DNA from: an uncultured Bacilli bacterium
Lineage (GTDB): Bacteria; Bacillota_I; Bacilli_A; RF39; UBA660
NCBI GenBank assembly: GCA_947625575.1
Contig: CANQOV010000005.1
Location: forward strand, 1 to 47,140
DNA length: 47,140 nucleotides
Direction of reading: 5' to 3'
Made by a program: the position numbers and the translations under genes. This document shows, in pieces, positions 1 through 8,332 of this stretch (positions are counted from its first letter, which is position 1; every line of letters starts with the position of its first letter). The notes beneath the pieces were generated by a model, which ran no database searches, was not told the DNA's origin, and worked only from the letters and a program-made list of their open reading frames with translations.

Positions 1-4
1 TTCT

Positions 5-27
5 CAAATAAAGCTTGCCTTTATTTG
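5..27. terminator. Hairpin at window edge
   Basis: A perfect 9-bp inverted repeat (CAAATAAAG / CTTTATTTG) encloses a 5-nt loop. It could end a transcript from outside the window. There is no strong T-tract on either side, so direction and function are uncertain. Confidence 0.4.
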
Positions 28-96
28 TTATTAGTCTAATACTTAAAAAAGTATCATTTTAAAAAAATCTTAACAACTATGCGTAAATTATAAGCA

Positions 97-123
97 AAAT
101 AAAAAGACCTCTACTAGCGTCTT
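97..123 (-). terminator. Terminator after spo0A
   Basis: Read on the minus strand, AAGAC and GTCTT pair around a 10-nt loop and are followed by TTTATTTT. The hairpin lies just beyond the spo0A stop codon. The stem is short, so it may be weak. Confidence 0.55.
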
Positions 124-128
124 AGTTT

Positions 129-899
129 TTATACTGCAACTTTTTTAAATTCTAATCGCAATTTATCAGCGATTGTAACAATGAACTCAGAATTAGTAGG
201 TTTTGCTTTATCAATATCAACACTATGACCAAATATTTCTTCCATTAAATCCCAATTGCCACGATTCCAACTTACTTCAATGGCATGTCTTATAGCACGT
301 TCTACCCTTGATACCGTTGTCGTGTACTTTTTAGCAATTTCTGGATATAACTCTTTGGTTATGCCACCAATTATATCAGGATTTTCATATATTAAGGATA
401 TTCCTTCTCGTATGTACTGATAACCTTTAATGTGTGATGGAACTCCTAGTTCATGAAGAATATTGGTTATGGATATTTGAAGATTATTGTGGTAAATATC
501 AATTGATTTGTTTTCATAATTGTCATATTTTACTAAATCTTCTACTCTTTTTTCTAATTCTTTTAGTTCAAATGGTTTTAAGATGAAGTAATCTACACCC
601 ATTTCTGATACTTTTCTTATCATGTCTTGGGTATTATATGATGTTAAGATTATTGTCTTTTTATCAATACCATGCTTTTTCATGTCTTCTAAAACAGCAA
701 TACCATCTTTTTTAGGCATTATTAAGTCTAGAATCATGACATCAAAGTCTTGACTATTCTGTTTAATATAGTTAAATCCCTCTTCTCCATCATAGAACTC
801 TTTTACTACTTCAATATTTGTGCGACTGCTAAAATACTCTTTAATCATTTTGACAAGTTCTATATTGTCATCGATTAAGAGAACTCTTGTTTTTTTCAT
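129..899 (-). CDS. spo0A: Stage 0 sporulation response regulator Spo0A
   Basis: Master regulator of entry into sporulation; once phosphorylated it binds 0A boxes. The N-terminal receiver domain (about residues 3-125) has the acidic pair D10-D11, phospho-acceptor D58 in [12 protein letters not shown], and the conserved Lys in LKPFE. The C-terminal Spo0A DNA-binding domain follows (about 145-256), with the recognition-helix stretch [17 protein letters not shown] place the start at the ATG at 899, nine codons inside the listed ORF, because AAGGAGAC precedes it and the protein then begins MKKTRVLL as is usual. Length 256 aa is close to the family norm. It transcribes toward the window edge, away from pgk. 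Its presence shows that the host can probably form endospores, which matters for the interrupted cotJC. Confidence 0.96.
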   Translation of the reverse strand: MKKTRVLLIDDNIELVKMIKEYFSSRTNIEVVKEFYDGEEGFNYIKQNSQDFDVMILDLIMPKKDGIAVLEDMKKHGIDKKTIILTSYNTQDMIRKVSEMGVDYFILKPFELKELEKRVEDLVKYDNYENKSIDIYHNNLQISITNILHELGVPSHIKGYQYIREGISLIYENPDIIGGITKELYPEIAKKYTTTVSRVERAIRHAIEVSWNRGNWDLMEEIFGHSVDIDKAKPTNSEFIVTIADKLRLEFKKVAV

Positions 900-1054
900 A
901 TGTCTCCTTTCAATACTGCCTCGCATTTTCCATTTTACTACAAAAAAAGAAAATATTCTAGAGTAAATTTTGTCTTTTTTTGTCTTTTAATCTATTATTT
1001 TCTTTTTTTATTAACTTTTAAGATAGTAATTTTCTTATTTATATTGATTTTTAG

Positions 1055-2230
1055 TTATATTTCTTTATTTTCTATATTAGTTAAACCCGGTTGATTTGGG
1101 TTTTCTAGATAAGATAAAGTTGCTCCTCCACCAGTAGAGGAAAAAGAAACTTTATTTTGATAGCCTAATATATTGCAAGCGCTTACAATATCACCACCAC
1201 CTAAAATAGTTGTTTTAGGATATTTAGTGATGTATTTTAATATTTGTTTAGTTCCCTTTTGATAGATTTGTTCTTCATATTTACCTAATGGACCGTTCCA
1301 AAAAATAGTGTTTACATTTTTTAAGACCTGTTCATATTTTTTAATTGTTTTAGGTCCTATATCAAAAATGGTAAAATCTTTATCGATAGTTTTGATATTT
1401 TTGGTTTTTACTTTGTTATTGGTTAATCCTTTAAAATCTATGGGAAGAATTATTTTGTTTTGATATTTAGTCATTAATTTTTGGCAATAATCCAACATTG
1501 ATTCTTCATATAGAGAGTTACCTATTTCTATTTTGCTAGCTTTTAGGAAAGTGTTGGACATGGCACCTCCAATTAAAAGATAGTCTACTTTTTCTATCAA
1601 GCTATTTATTAAATTTAGTTTATCACTTATTTTAGATCCACCCATGATGATTGCGTATGGTCTTTTAGGGTTATTTAATATATCTAAATTTTGTAATTCT
1701 TTTTCAATTAAAAAACCTATTGCAGAAGGTAGATATTTAGAAATACCATAATTAGAAGCATGACGTCTATGAATTGTAGCAAAAGCATCATTTATGAAAA
1801 CATCCGCTAAAGAAGCATAGTTTTGGGATAAGTTTTCATCGCAATTGCTCTCTTTTTGATTGTCAAGGTCATAAAAACGAGTATTTTCTAATAATAATAT
1901 TTTGCCTTGAGGTAATGATTTAATACGCTTTTTTATTTGGTTAAAATCTAGGCTTGTCTCTAATTCTACTTTGTTATCTAAATATTTATTTAATTGATTT
2001 TTTACTATTTCTAAAGAATAAGTTTTTTTATCGGCAGCAGTTTTTACTTTACCAAGATGAGATATTAAAATTATTTTTGAGTTTTGTTCTTCTAAATATT
2101 TTATGGTTTTTAAACTTTCTTTTATTCTTGTATCATCTATTATTTTGTTATCTTTAATACTAACATTAAAATCACAACGCACTATTACAGTTTTGTTTTG
2201 AACATTTATATCTTTTATGGTTATTTTCAT
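1055..2230 (-). CDS. pgk: Phosphoglycerate kinase
   Basis: Glycolytic enzyme that transfers phosphate from 1,3-bisphosphoglycerate to ADP. Visible family signatures are RCDFNV near the N-terminus, SHLGK, LLENTRF, FINDAFATIHRRHAS (substrate-binding loop), GGSKISDKL, NGPLGKYE and the C-terminal nucleotide loop TILGGGD with STGGGA. Length 391 aa fits the roughly 394 aa norm. Several positions are less conserved than in typical Firmicute Pgk, for example SHLGKV instead of SHLGRP. It sits alone behind frr rather than in a gap-pgk-tpi cluster. It could be a lineage-divergent main copy or a second copy. Confidence 0.93.
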   Translation of the reverse strand: MKITIKDINVQNKTVIVRCDFNVSIKDNKIIDDTRIKESLKTIKYLEEQNSKIILISHLGKVKTAADKKTYSLEIVKNQLNKYLDNKVELETSLDFNQIKKRIKSLPQGKILLLENTRFYDLDNQKESNCDENLSQNYASLADVFINDAFATIHRRHASNYGISKYLPSAIGFLIEKELQNLDILNNPKRPYAIIMGGSKISDKLNLINSLIEKVDYLLIGGAMSNTFLKASKIEIGNSLYEESMLDYCQKLMTKYQNKIILPIDFKGLTNNKVKTKNIKTIDKDFTIFDIGPKTIKKYEQVLKNVNTIFWNGPLGKYEEQIYQKGTKQILKYITKYPKTTILGGGDIVSACNILGYQNKVSFSSTGGGATLSYLENPNQPGLTNIENKEI

Positions 2231-2261
2231 ATTATCACCAATTTTATTTTAACATAGCTTG

Positions 2262-2289
2262 AAAATAAAAAGAAGACCTAGTTAGATCT
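2262..2289 (-). terminator. Possible terminator after frr
   Basis: On the minus strand AGATC and GGTCT pair (one G-U) around TAACTA and are followed by TCTTTTTATTTT. It overlaps the frr stop region and separates frr from pgk. Confidence 0.45.
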
Positions 2290-2827
2290 CCATTAAATCT
2301 TTTTCTTTTTCTTTAAACATTTCTTCAATATCTTTGTTATATTTGTTTACAAGATCTTGAAGTTGTTCGATTACCTTATCTTCTTCATCTTCTGGTAGTT
2401 TGTCTTTTTTAATATCTTCGATTAGATCACGTCTTATATTTCTTATTACTACTCTTGCTTCTTCAATATATTCTTTTGACTGTTTTACTAAATCTTTTCT
2501 TCGTTCTTCAGTAAGAGGAGGAATTGTTATAAATATTGATTCTCCATTGTTATTTGGTGTTACTCCTAAATTCGCGTCATAAATAGCTTTTTCGATTGCA
2601 CTTAAGATACTGCGATCAAAAGGTTTAATACTTATTTGTCTTGCTTCGGGAACAAAGATTGTTGCTAGTTGATTTATTTTGGTTGGTGTGCCATAATATG
2701 ATACCATTACTTTATCTAACATACTTGGGTTAGCTCTTCCTGTACGAATTGTTGATAATCTATCTTCTAGATTTAGTAAAGCTTTAGTCATTTTTTCTTC
2801 TGCTTCATTTAAATAATTATTATTCAT
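2282..2827 (-). CDS. frr: Ribosome recycling factor
   Basis: Splits post-termination ribosomes together with EF-G. The 181-aa protein matches the family (about 185 aa). It has the N-terminal helix with EEKMTKALLNLEDRLSTIRTGRANPSMLDKV (the RTGRA motif is diagnostic), the central YYGTPTPI-like segment YYGTPTKINQLA, and the C-terminal helical arm LTEERRKDLVKQ. GAAAGGA precedes the ATG. The usual Firmicute order is tsf-pyrH-frr. Here a lipoprotein gene sits between tsf and frr and pyrH is absent from this locus. Confidence 0.97.
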   Translation of the reverse strand: MNNNYLNEAEEKMTKALLNLEDRLSTIRTGRANPSMLDKVMVSYYGTPTKINQLATIFVPEARQISIKPFDRSILSAIEKAIYDANLGVTPNNNGESIFITIPPLTEERRKDLVKQSKEYIEEARVVIRNIRRDLIEDIKKDKLPEDEEDKVIEQLQDLVNKYNKDIEEMFKEKEKDLMEI

Positions 2828-2875
2828 ATATTTTTTCCTTTCAATGTCTATTATACTATATATTTAGTTAATTTA

Positions 2876-2901
2876 ATAAAAAAAATTAGATTGCTCTAAT
2901 T
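2876..2901 (-). terminator. Terminator after the 2904 lipoprotein gene
   Basis: Minus-strand AATTAGA-GCAA-TCTAATT is followed by TTTTTTATT, a clear intrinsic terminator two bases beyond the stop codon. It splits frr from the upstream operon, although read-through is possible. Confidence 0.75.
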
Positions 2902-2903
2902 TC

Positions 2904-3596
2904 TTATTCTATTATAGCTGTTATAGAATCTTTTAATTTTTGATAATCTTCTTCAGTTAAAGATGTAAAATCATCTTGTTCTTTTTGATCAAATTTATCA
3001 TAGTATTTGATAATTTTACCATCCTTTATTAAGATGACTACTGGTACAATAACGGTTTTTTCTTCTGGGGTGTATATTTTATCCTTATATAGGATTTGTT
3101 GAGATTTAAAATAGGAACTTATATAAGTTGATAATTTTTCAAAAGATGTAGTTTTTTCTTTTTCTTTTACTATTTCTATTTTCTCATTATTCTGTTCATC
3201 TTGAGTTTCGTTTATTGTATAGATAGTACGATTATCTAATATGTTGTAATAATAAATGTTTTCTAGATTTAATTCTTTACTTATTTTTATTAATTGTTCT
3301 ACAACTGCTCTTGTGACATCAGATGTTGGATAACCTAATATTATGATGTTGGTTGTCTTAAAAACTTCATCCATGTTATCCACGGTTAAGTATTTAAATG
3401 GATTCTCTTTTTCTATTACAAGATGATATCTTTCATTAGGAACGTTTTCAAATTCGGTTTTGAAACTTATTCCGTCTAGAACTTCTTCTTCTTTTTCTAT
3501 TTTTGGTTTATTATAATTACAACCTATTATTGTTATTAAAATAGCAATTATTAATAAACTACCTAAAAGATACTTCTTCATAGACAATTTATCCAT
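2904..3596 (-). CDS. Putative lipoprotein, possibly thioredoxin-like
   Basis: The N-terminus has a hydrophobic segment ending in a lipobox-like IIGC at about residue 26, so it is probably membrane-anchored on the outer face. The rest is a soluble domain of about 200 aa with IIILGYPTSDVTR and later VVILIKDGKIIKYY. These resemble the strands of a thioredoxin-type fold, but no CxxC is present. The start codon overlaps the tsf stop (tsf ends AATGGATAA), which suggests translational coupling. A second start five codons in (MKKYLLG) is equally possible. It occupies the position where pyrH is usually found. Function unknown. Confidence 0.7.
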   Translation of the reverse strand: MDKLSMKKYLLGSLLIIAILITIIGCNYNKPKIEKEEEVLDGISFKTEFENVPNERYHLVIEKENPFKYLTVDNMDEVFKTTNIIILGYPTSDVTRAVVEQLIKISKELNLENIYYYNILDNRTIYTINETQDEQNNEKIEIVKEKEKTTSFEKLSTYISSYFKSQQILYKDKIYTPEEKTVIVPVVILIKDGKIIKYYDKFDQKEQDDFTSLTEEDYQKLKDSITAIIE

Positions 3597-4461
3597 TTAT
3601 TTGATTTTGTACTTCTTCTGCAAAGTTTTCGTTTCTTTTTTCTAAACCTTCTCCAACTTCAAAACGAATCATGTTTAAGATTTCGCCTTGATGAGATTTT
3701 ACATAATCAGATACTGAAACATTTTGGTCTTTGATAAATGGTTGATCTTTTAAACATACTTCTTTGTAGTATTTAGAGATTCTTCCTTGGACCATTTTTT
3801 CAGCGATTTCTTGTGATTTTCCTTCATTTATTGCTTGTTCTTTGAAAATTGTCTTTTCTTGTTCTAGAACATCTTCAGGAACATCAGATTTATCAATGTA
3901 GGTTGGACGCATTGCACAAGCGTGCATAGCAACGTCTTTGGCAACTTCATTATCAGCACCTTCTACCAAGGCTAAAACAGCAATTTTACCACCCATGTGT
4001 GTGTAATCTCCAAAATGTTGAGTGGCAGTTTTGTCAAGACTTGCAAATCTTCTGAAGCTTATTTTTTCACCAATTTTTGAAGTGATAGCTGTTATTGCAT
4101 CAGCTACAGATTGACCGTTCATATCTACTTGTAATGCTTCTTCCATAGTTTTAGCATTTGACTTTAATAAAGCTTGAGATAATGACTCTACAAAGTTTTT
4201 AAATTCATCGTTTTTAGCGACGAAATCTGTTTCAGAATTTACTTCTAAAATAACGGCTTTGTCGCCCTCAACAGAAATTTTAGATAAACCTTCTGCAGCG
4301 ATTCTTTCACTTTTTTTAGCAGCTTTGGCAATTCCTTTTTCTCTTAACCATACTACTGCATTATCCATATTGCCATTTGATGATTCTAAAGCTTTTTTGC
4401 AATCAAGCATTCCTGCTCCTGTTTTTTCTCTTAATGTTTTTACATCTTGAGCACTAAACAT
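3589..4461 (-). CDS. tsf: Elongation factor Ts
   Basis: Nucleotide exchange factor for EF-Tu. The protein begins with the UBA-like domain containing LREKTGAGMLDCKKAL, followed by NSETDFVAKNDEF, which contacts EF-Tu, and two core subdomains up to residue 290. AAGGAGGA precedes the ATG. It follows rpsB by 13 bp, the universal rpsB-tsf arrangement. Confidence 0.97.
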   Translation of the reverse strand: MFSAQDVKTLREKTGAGMLDCKKALESSNGNMDNAVVWLREKGIAKAAKKSERIAAEGLSKISVEGDKAVILEVNSETDFVAKNDEFKNFVESLSQALLKSNAKTMEEALQVDMNGQSVADAITAITSKIGEKISFRRFASLDKTATQHFGDYTHMGGKIAVLALVEGADNEVAKDVAMHACAMRPTYIDKSDVPEDVLEQEKTIFKEQAINEGKSQEIAEKMVQGRISKYYKEVCLKDQPFIKDQNVSVSDYVKSHQGEILNMIRFEVGEGLEKRNENFAEEVQNQING

Positions 4462-4474
4462 ATAATCCTCCTTA

Positions 4475-5494
4475 TTATTTACTTAATTCATCTATTAATT
4501 CTTGTTTTTTCATAGTGCTATAACCTTTAATTTCTTTTTCTTTAGCCATAGCTTTTAATTGTTGTAAAGTTAGTTCAGTTAATTCTGGTTGTTTTTTAGC
4601 TGTTGGACGTTTTTCTTTAGCTGGTGTTTCTTCTTTTTTTTCTTCTTTAGCAACACTTTTTTTAACTTCTTTTTTTGGTTTTACTTCTTTTTCTTGATTT
4701 TCTTCAGTGTCATCTTTTTCAACTTTTACAAATTGTTTACTTTCAAGTTCTTCAAAAGTTGGCTCTTTGTCTTGTTTTTTACTATCTTCTTGACCAACAC
4801 AGTTAATTATTTCATTACCATTTACTGTAGCGATAGCATTAGTTAAAGCATTTATTACTAATTTTACTGCTCTTACTGCATCATCGTTAGCAGGTATTAC
4901 ATAATCAACCATATCTGGATCACAGTTTGTATCCACGATACCAAATACTGGAATTTTTAGCTTTCTTGCTTCTTTGATTGCTGTTTCTTCTACTCTTGGA
5001 TCAACAATTATCATAGCATTTGGTAATTTTTTCATTTCTCTTATACCACATAAATTGGCATTTAGTTTATCATATTCTTTCTTTAATTTAATTACTTCTT
5101 TTTTAGGAAGTAGTTGCATTGTACCTTCACTTTCCATTTTTTCAATGTCTTCAAGGTATTTAATTCTACTTCTTATTGTTTTGAAGTTAGTTAAAGTACC
5201 ACCAAGCCATCTGTTGGTAACGTAGTACATATTTGTTCTTTTTGCTGCTTCTTCCATTGCTTCTTGGGCTTGTTTTTTAGTTCCTACGAATAGAAATGTT
5301 CCACCATTTTCAGCGATTTTTTTAATTTCTTCATAGGCTTCTTCAATTAATTTTAATGTTTTTTGTAAATCTATAATATAGATATCCTCTCTTGAAGTGT
5401 AGATATATTCCTGCATTTTAGGATTCCATCTTCTTTTTTGGTGTCCAAAGTGTACACCTGCTTCTAATAAATAATTCATTGACACTACTGTCAT
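4475..5494 (-). CDS. rpsB: Ribosomal protein S2 with Rho-N/SAP-like C-terminal extension
   Basis: The uS2 core (about residues 1-230) starts [19 protein letters not shown] and includes [22 protein letters not shown] and [10 protein letters not shown]. Typical uS2 is about 230-260 aa, but this one is 339. An acidic/Lys-rich linker (about 235-303) leads to a C-terminal module [20 protein letters not shown] then [15 protein letters not shown]. The module resembles the Rho N-terminal (SAP/LEM-like) nucleic-acid-binding helix-turn-helix. The same module ends RplT upstream. The start is supported by GAGAGGA nine bases before the ATG. Confidence 0.96.
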   Translation of the reverse strand: MTVVSMNYLLEAGVHFGHQKRRWNPKMQEYIYTSREDIYIIDLQKTLKLIEEAYEEIKKIAENGGTFLFVGTKKQAQEAMEEAAKRTNMYYVTNRWLGGTLTNFKTIRSRIKYLEDIEKMESEGTMQLLPKKEVIKLKKEYDKLNANLCGIREMKKLPNAMIIVDPRVEETAIKEARKLKIPVFGIVDTNCDPDMVDYVIPANDDAVRAVKLVINALTNAIATVNGNEIINCVGQEDSKKQDKEPTFEELESKQFVKVEKDDTEENQEKEVKPKKEVKKSVAKEEKKEETPAKEKRPTAKKQPELTELTLQQLKAMAKEKEIKGYSTMKKQELIDELSK

Positions 5495-5537
5495 AATAAT
5501 TTCCTCTCTTTCGTTAATCTTCTACAAAATTCAAAAT

Positions 5538-5563
5538 AATATCACCAATTGGCACTCGATATT
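5538..5563 (-). promoter_or_regulatory. Stem-loop in the rplT-rpsB gap (possible S2 leader)
   Basis: The minus strand reads AATATC, then a GC-richer segment GAGTGCCAATTGGTG, then ATATT, and the flanks extend the pairing (AAAAGAATTTT against ATTTTGAATTTT). It stands about 45 bp before the rpsB start. Autoregulatory leaders are common before ribosomal-protein genes. Whether this one binds S2 is inference. Confidence 0.4.
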
Positions 5564-5580
5564 AAAATTCTTTTGTATGT

Positions 5581-6102
5581 CTATTTTAATGCATCTATTA
5601 ATTCTTGTTTTTTCATAGATGTATAGCCTTCGATTTTTTTACTCTTTGCTAATTGTTTTAATTCTGTAACTGTAAGAGCTGTTAAATCTTGACTAGTTGT
5701 TTTTTCTTGTTTTTCTTTATTTTCTTTTACTACTGGTTTTTGTTCTACTTTTGTTTGCCCTTTAGCAATTTTAACTAAATTAGCAAATGCTTCTTTATCT
5801 GATATTGCAAGTTCTGATAACATTTTTCTATTGATTTCAATACCATTTTTTGATAAACCATTAATAAATTTTGAATAACTAATGTCATTTACACGACACT
5901 CAGCATTTATTCTAGTTATCCACAATTTTCTAAATTCTCTTTTCTTTTGTCTTCTGTCACGAAATGCGTATCTTTCTGAATGCATTACTTGTTCTTGAGC
6001 AGTTTTGAATAGTCTATGTTTACTTCCAAAGTAACCTTCTGCTTTTTCTAGAACTTTTTTTCTTCTTGCACGTGTTACTACGCTATTTTTTACTCTTGCC
6101 AT
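5581..6102 (-). CDS. rplT: Ribosomal protein L20 with Rho-N/SAP-like C-terminal extension
   Basis: The bL20 core (about 1-118) has [24 protein letters not shown]-like EGYFGSK and [20 protein letters not shown]. Standard bL20 is about 118 aa, but this one is 173. A Lys/Glu linker is followed by [20 protein letters not shown] and [14 protein letters not shown], closely similar to the end of S2 in the next gene. AAGGAGGATAATT precedes the ATG. It is third in the infC-rpmI-rplT operon. L20 is normally the autorepressor of this operon through the leader. Confidence 0.96.
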   Translation of the reverse strand: MARVKNSVVTRARRKKVLEKAEGYFGSKHRLFKTAQEQVMHSERYAFRDRRQKKREFRKLWITRINAECRVNDISYSKFINGLSKNGIEINRKMLSELAISDKEAFANLVKIAKGQTKVEQKPVVKENKEKQEKTTSQDLTALTVTELKQLAKSKKIEGYTSMKKQELIDALK

Positions 6103-6114
6103 AAATTATCCTCC

Positions 6115-6318
6115 TTATAGTACGTTTTTCAATCTCTTTAAATCAGATTTACTTAATTCTGACTTTTCATTTTTTCTTCTTGTTACTCTTGATGAATCTT
6201 TTCCTGTTTGATGGTTTACTCCACCATGGGTTTTAGTTATTGAACCACTTTGTCTAATATTTAAAACTTTTTTGGTTCCTTTATGTGTTTTTGTTTTAAC
6301 TTTTTTGGTCTTTGCCAT
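6115..6318 (-). CDS. rpmI: Ribosomal protein L35
   Basis: A short basic protein (67 aa) matching bL35. It has the central KTHKGTKK and the C-terminal KSDLKRLKNVL in place of the usual HRLKKVLP-type ending. A strong AGGAGGAAAAC lies before the start. It is sandwiched between infC and rplT as in nearly all bacteria. Confidence 0.93.
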   Translation of the reverse strand: MAKTKKVKTKTHKGTKKVLNIRQSGSITKTHGGVNHQTGKDSSRVTRRKNEKSELSKSDLKRLKNVL

Positions 6319-6329
6319 ATGTTTTCCTC

Positions 6330-6860
6330 CTATTTTTCTTTCTTTGGTGTAAGCAACATTGTCATATTTTTTCCTTCTAAACGGGCTGGTTGTTCAATAT
6401 CAGCGATTGTTTCTACTTTGGTTGCGAAACGATTCATTACTTCTTCTCCAATTTCTGGATGAGTTGATTGTCTACCTTTAAAACGAATACTCAATTTTAT
6501 TTTGTGTCCTTTTTCTAGGTATTTTGAAGCATTTCTTACTTTGGTATCAAAATCTCCAACATCTATAACTGGCGATAGACGATATTCTTTTAATTCTGCA
6601 ATACTGGCCTGTTGTTTTTTTCTTGCTTCTTTTTGTTTTTTAGCTTTTTCATATTTGAATTTGTTGTAATCAATTATCTTGCAGACAGCAGGATTAGCGT
6701 TGCCGTTCATTAAGACTAAATCTAAACCAGCATATTGGGCGATAGTTTTCGCATCTTCAATCTTTTTTACACCCATTTGTTCCCCGTTAGGTCCGATTAC
6801 TAAAACATGACTTATTTTGATTTGATCATTGCATAACAAATCTGTATTGTTGTTTGCTAT
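6330..6860 (-). CDS. infC: Translation initiation factor IF-3 (probable AUA start)
   Basis: IF-3 discriminates the initiation codon on the 30S subunit. The N-domain has NDQIKISHVLVIGPNGEQMG, and the linker and C-domain have DYNKFKYEKAKKQKEARKKQ and the RFKGRQSTHPEIG segment. The ORF-track start (6962) adds a non-homologous N-terminus read through the leader. The only well-placed Shine-Dalgarno, GGAGGTG, lies eight bases before an ATA codon at 6860, giving IANNNTDLLCNDQIK. The in-frame ATG upstream (6875) overlaps this SD and has none of its own. Rare AUU/AUA starts are a known feature of infC and underlie IF-3 autoregulation. Confidence 0.9.
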   Translation of the reverse strand: MANNNTDLLCNDQIKISHVLVIGPNGEQMGVKKIEDAKTIAQYAGLDLVLMNGNANPAVCKIIDYNKFKYEKAKKQKEARKKQQASIAELKEYRLSPVIDVGDFDTKVRNASKYLEKGHKIKLSIRFKGRQSTHPEIGEEVMNRFATKVETIADIEQPARLEGKNMTMLLTPKKEK

Positions 6861-6997
6861 ATAAAACACCTCCATAATATAAAAGAGTACGAAATGTACT
6901 CTATCCAAACATACCAAAAACATTAATTTTTTTCTTGGCTTTTTACCTATTGCTACTGGCAATCAGGTGGATATAGACATCTCTTTCCTTTTTTACA
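6861..6997 (-). ncRNA. infC-rpmI-rplT leader, L20-type attenuator
   Basis: An untranslated leader of about 135 nt runs from the predicted promoter to infC. It ends in an intrinsic terminator hairpin (AGAGTAC-ATTTC-GTACTCT then TTTTAT, at 6879-6902) placed just before the infC SD. In Bacillus the L20 protein controls this operon by promoting termination in such a leader. The upstream part (CACCTGATTGCCAGTAGCAA and onward) is where the L20-binding fold would lie. I did not fold it fully. Confidence 0.65.
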
Positions 6998-7003
6998 AGT
7001 ATG

Positions 7004-7032
7004 ATTATATAATACTTGATTGTTTTTGTCAA
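7004..7032 (-). promoter_or_regulatory. Promoter of the infC operon
   Basis: A perfect sigma-A type promoter on the minus strand: TTGACA, 17-bp spacer, TATAAT. It lies upstream of the infC leader. Confidence 0.85.
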
Positions 7033-7135
7033 TTATTTTCTTATTTATTATATGTTATTTCTTATTGAGTAGAATAAAAAGTTAAATTCTCGATTTTGAA
7101 GACTAGGATTTTTTAAGTTTGCAATACTTTTTATG

Positions 7136-7162
7136 AAAAAATGCTCATTTTCACGAGCATTT
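7136..7162 (-). terminator. Terminator after the 7182 lipoprotein gene
   Basis: Minus-strand AAATGCTC and GAGCATTT pair around eight bases and are followed by TTTC. This is a good intrinsic terminator 20 bp past the stop. Confidence 0.8.
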
Positions 7163-7181
7163 AATTTTAAAATCGCACTTT

Positions 7182-7643
7182 TTATTCTTCACAAGTAGCA
7201 CCTAAAGCAACGTATATTGATTTAAGGCCTTTTAAAGTTAATTCATTTTTACTGTTTAGGGCATTTTTCATAGTTGGCTCATCTGTTACTAATTTACTAA
7301 AATCTAGTTTTGTGTAATCTATTTTAGTGCGTGATGTTAATTTGTTATCTTGTATTTCAATGTTGTTAGTGTAACCACCGTATTTTTCGTTCATAGTTTG
7401 ATATGTTTCTTTTAAAGTTTTTTCAAATATTTGTAATACTTCTTTTTGGTCACTTGTTACTGTTTCTATGGTGTTAACAGATGTTACAATATCGCCATTA
7501 GTGGTGATTTCATAAACTGATTGTATGTCATAGGTATCACTGCTGTTTAAAGTACATTTTACTACCCTTTCCTCTTTAGAATTACATCCAACTAAAAATA
7601 ATCCTAAAACAATGACTAAACTGCTCATTAATATTTTTTTCAT
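7182..7643 (-). CDS. Lipoprotein, DUF1307/YehR-like
   Basis: A 153-aa protein with a signal peptide MKKILMSSLVIVLGLFLVGC. The LVGC lipobox puts the lipidated Cys at 20. The mature domain has KIDYTKLDFSKL and a C-terminal helix-strand pattern like the small YehR/DUF1307 lipoproteins. That family match is from memory of the pattern and is only moderate. AAAGGAGTG precedes the start. It is a single-gene unit with its own terminator. Function unknown. Confidence 0.75.
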   Translation of the reverse strand: MKKILMSSLVIVLGLFLVGCNSKEERVVKCTLNSSDTYDIQSVYEITTNGDIVTSVNTIETVTSDQKEVLQIFEKTLKETYQTMNEKYGGYTNNIEIQDNKLTSRTKIDYTKLDFSKLVTDEPTMKNALNSKNELTLKGLKSIYVALGATCEE

Positions 7644-7707
7644 ATTTTCACTCCTTTTAAATTATAGTAGCACTTTTTTGTTATTTATTCTACAATTTTA
7701 AAAAAAT

Positions 7708-7736
7708 TCAAAAAAAAGTTCATTTAAAATGAACTT
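7708..7736 (-). terminator. Palindrome, minus-strand terminator-like
   Basis: The 9-bp arms AAGTTCATT and AATGAACTT surround three bases. On the minus strand they are followed by TTTTTTT. No minus-strand gene ends here. The plus-strand PH-domain remnant begins inside it, so the junction may mark an old deletion. Confidence 0.5.
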
Positions 7737-7971
7737 AATTTCTTTATTGGGAGATAGCCCGCTAAATAAAATAAACGGTGTTCAAGTAAGACAAGGTTTA
7801 TTTGGAAAAATATTTAATTATGGTACTGTTTCAATAACAACAGCTTCAACAGTATTTAATTTCGACTATATTGATAAACCAAACGATTTTAAAACTATTT
7901 TAAATAATCAAATTGAAAAATATGATGATGATAGAATAGAAAAACAAGCAAAAAAATGGCAGAAGCAATGA
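7729..7971 (+). pseudogene. Remnant of a bacterial PH-domain (bPH2) protein
   Basis: The 80-aa ORF contains SPLNKINGVQVRQGLFGKIF and NYGTVSITT, the typical second half of YdbS/bPH2 domains, ending with ILNNQIEKYDDDR. The N-terminal half of the domain and the usual membrane segments are missing. The ATG lies inside a palindrome with no ribosome-binding site. I read it as a 5'-truncated gene remnant, although a short expressed protein cannot be excluded. Confidence 0.6.
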
Positions 7972-7985
7972 AATAATCAATTAAA

Positions 7986-8013
7986 CCTGACTAAATAAAT
8001 AGTCAGGATTTTT
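7986..8013 (+). terminator. Terminator after the PH-domain remnant
   Basis: CCTGACTA and TAGTCAGG form a perfect 8-bp stem with a 6-nt loop, followed by ATTTTT. It has kept the form of a working terminator although the gene before it looks truncated. Confidence 0.8.
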
Positions 8014-8031
8014 AATATATTTATATAAAGC

Positions 8032-8058
8032 AAAAGGAAGAGTTAAACTCTTCCTTTT
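8032..8058. terminator. Palindromic hairpin
   Basis: The 11-bp arms AAAAGGAAGAG and CTCTTCCTTTT surround a 5-nt loop. It could act as a bidirectional terminator. It lies in a gene-free stretch. Confidence 0.5.
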
Positions 8059-8332
8059 GAAAAACTTCTACCAAGTGTATAAATACACCTGCAACAATCT
8101 AAAGTACTTTAATTATACCATTTCAAATATTTAAGTCAATGTCTTTTCTCGTTTTCTTTAGATTTATTATAAATAGTATTTTGCTTTATTATAAATTTTT
8201 TATGTATATATTTTATCATGTGCCTCTATTTATCTATAATACCTCTTTCATTAGTCATTTATAATATCACTTTTTTATAATTTGTCAATTTCTTATTTAG
8301 GAAATAAGAACTTTTAGATAATTTTTAATAAC

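Larger units (their letters stand above)
7972..8332. other. Intergenic stretch without a visible gene
   Basis: About 360 bp holding two hairpins (listed separately) and AT-rich sequence with a small CTTATTT-AGG-AAATAAG repeat near 8291. No ORF with a ribosome-binding site is visible on either strand. Confidence 0.6.

Noticed and set aside
4589-4846. Phe-rich ORF on the plus strand
   Set aside because: Shadow of the Lys/Glu-rich linker of rpsB; no SD.
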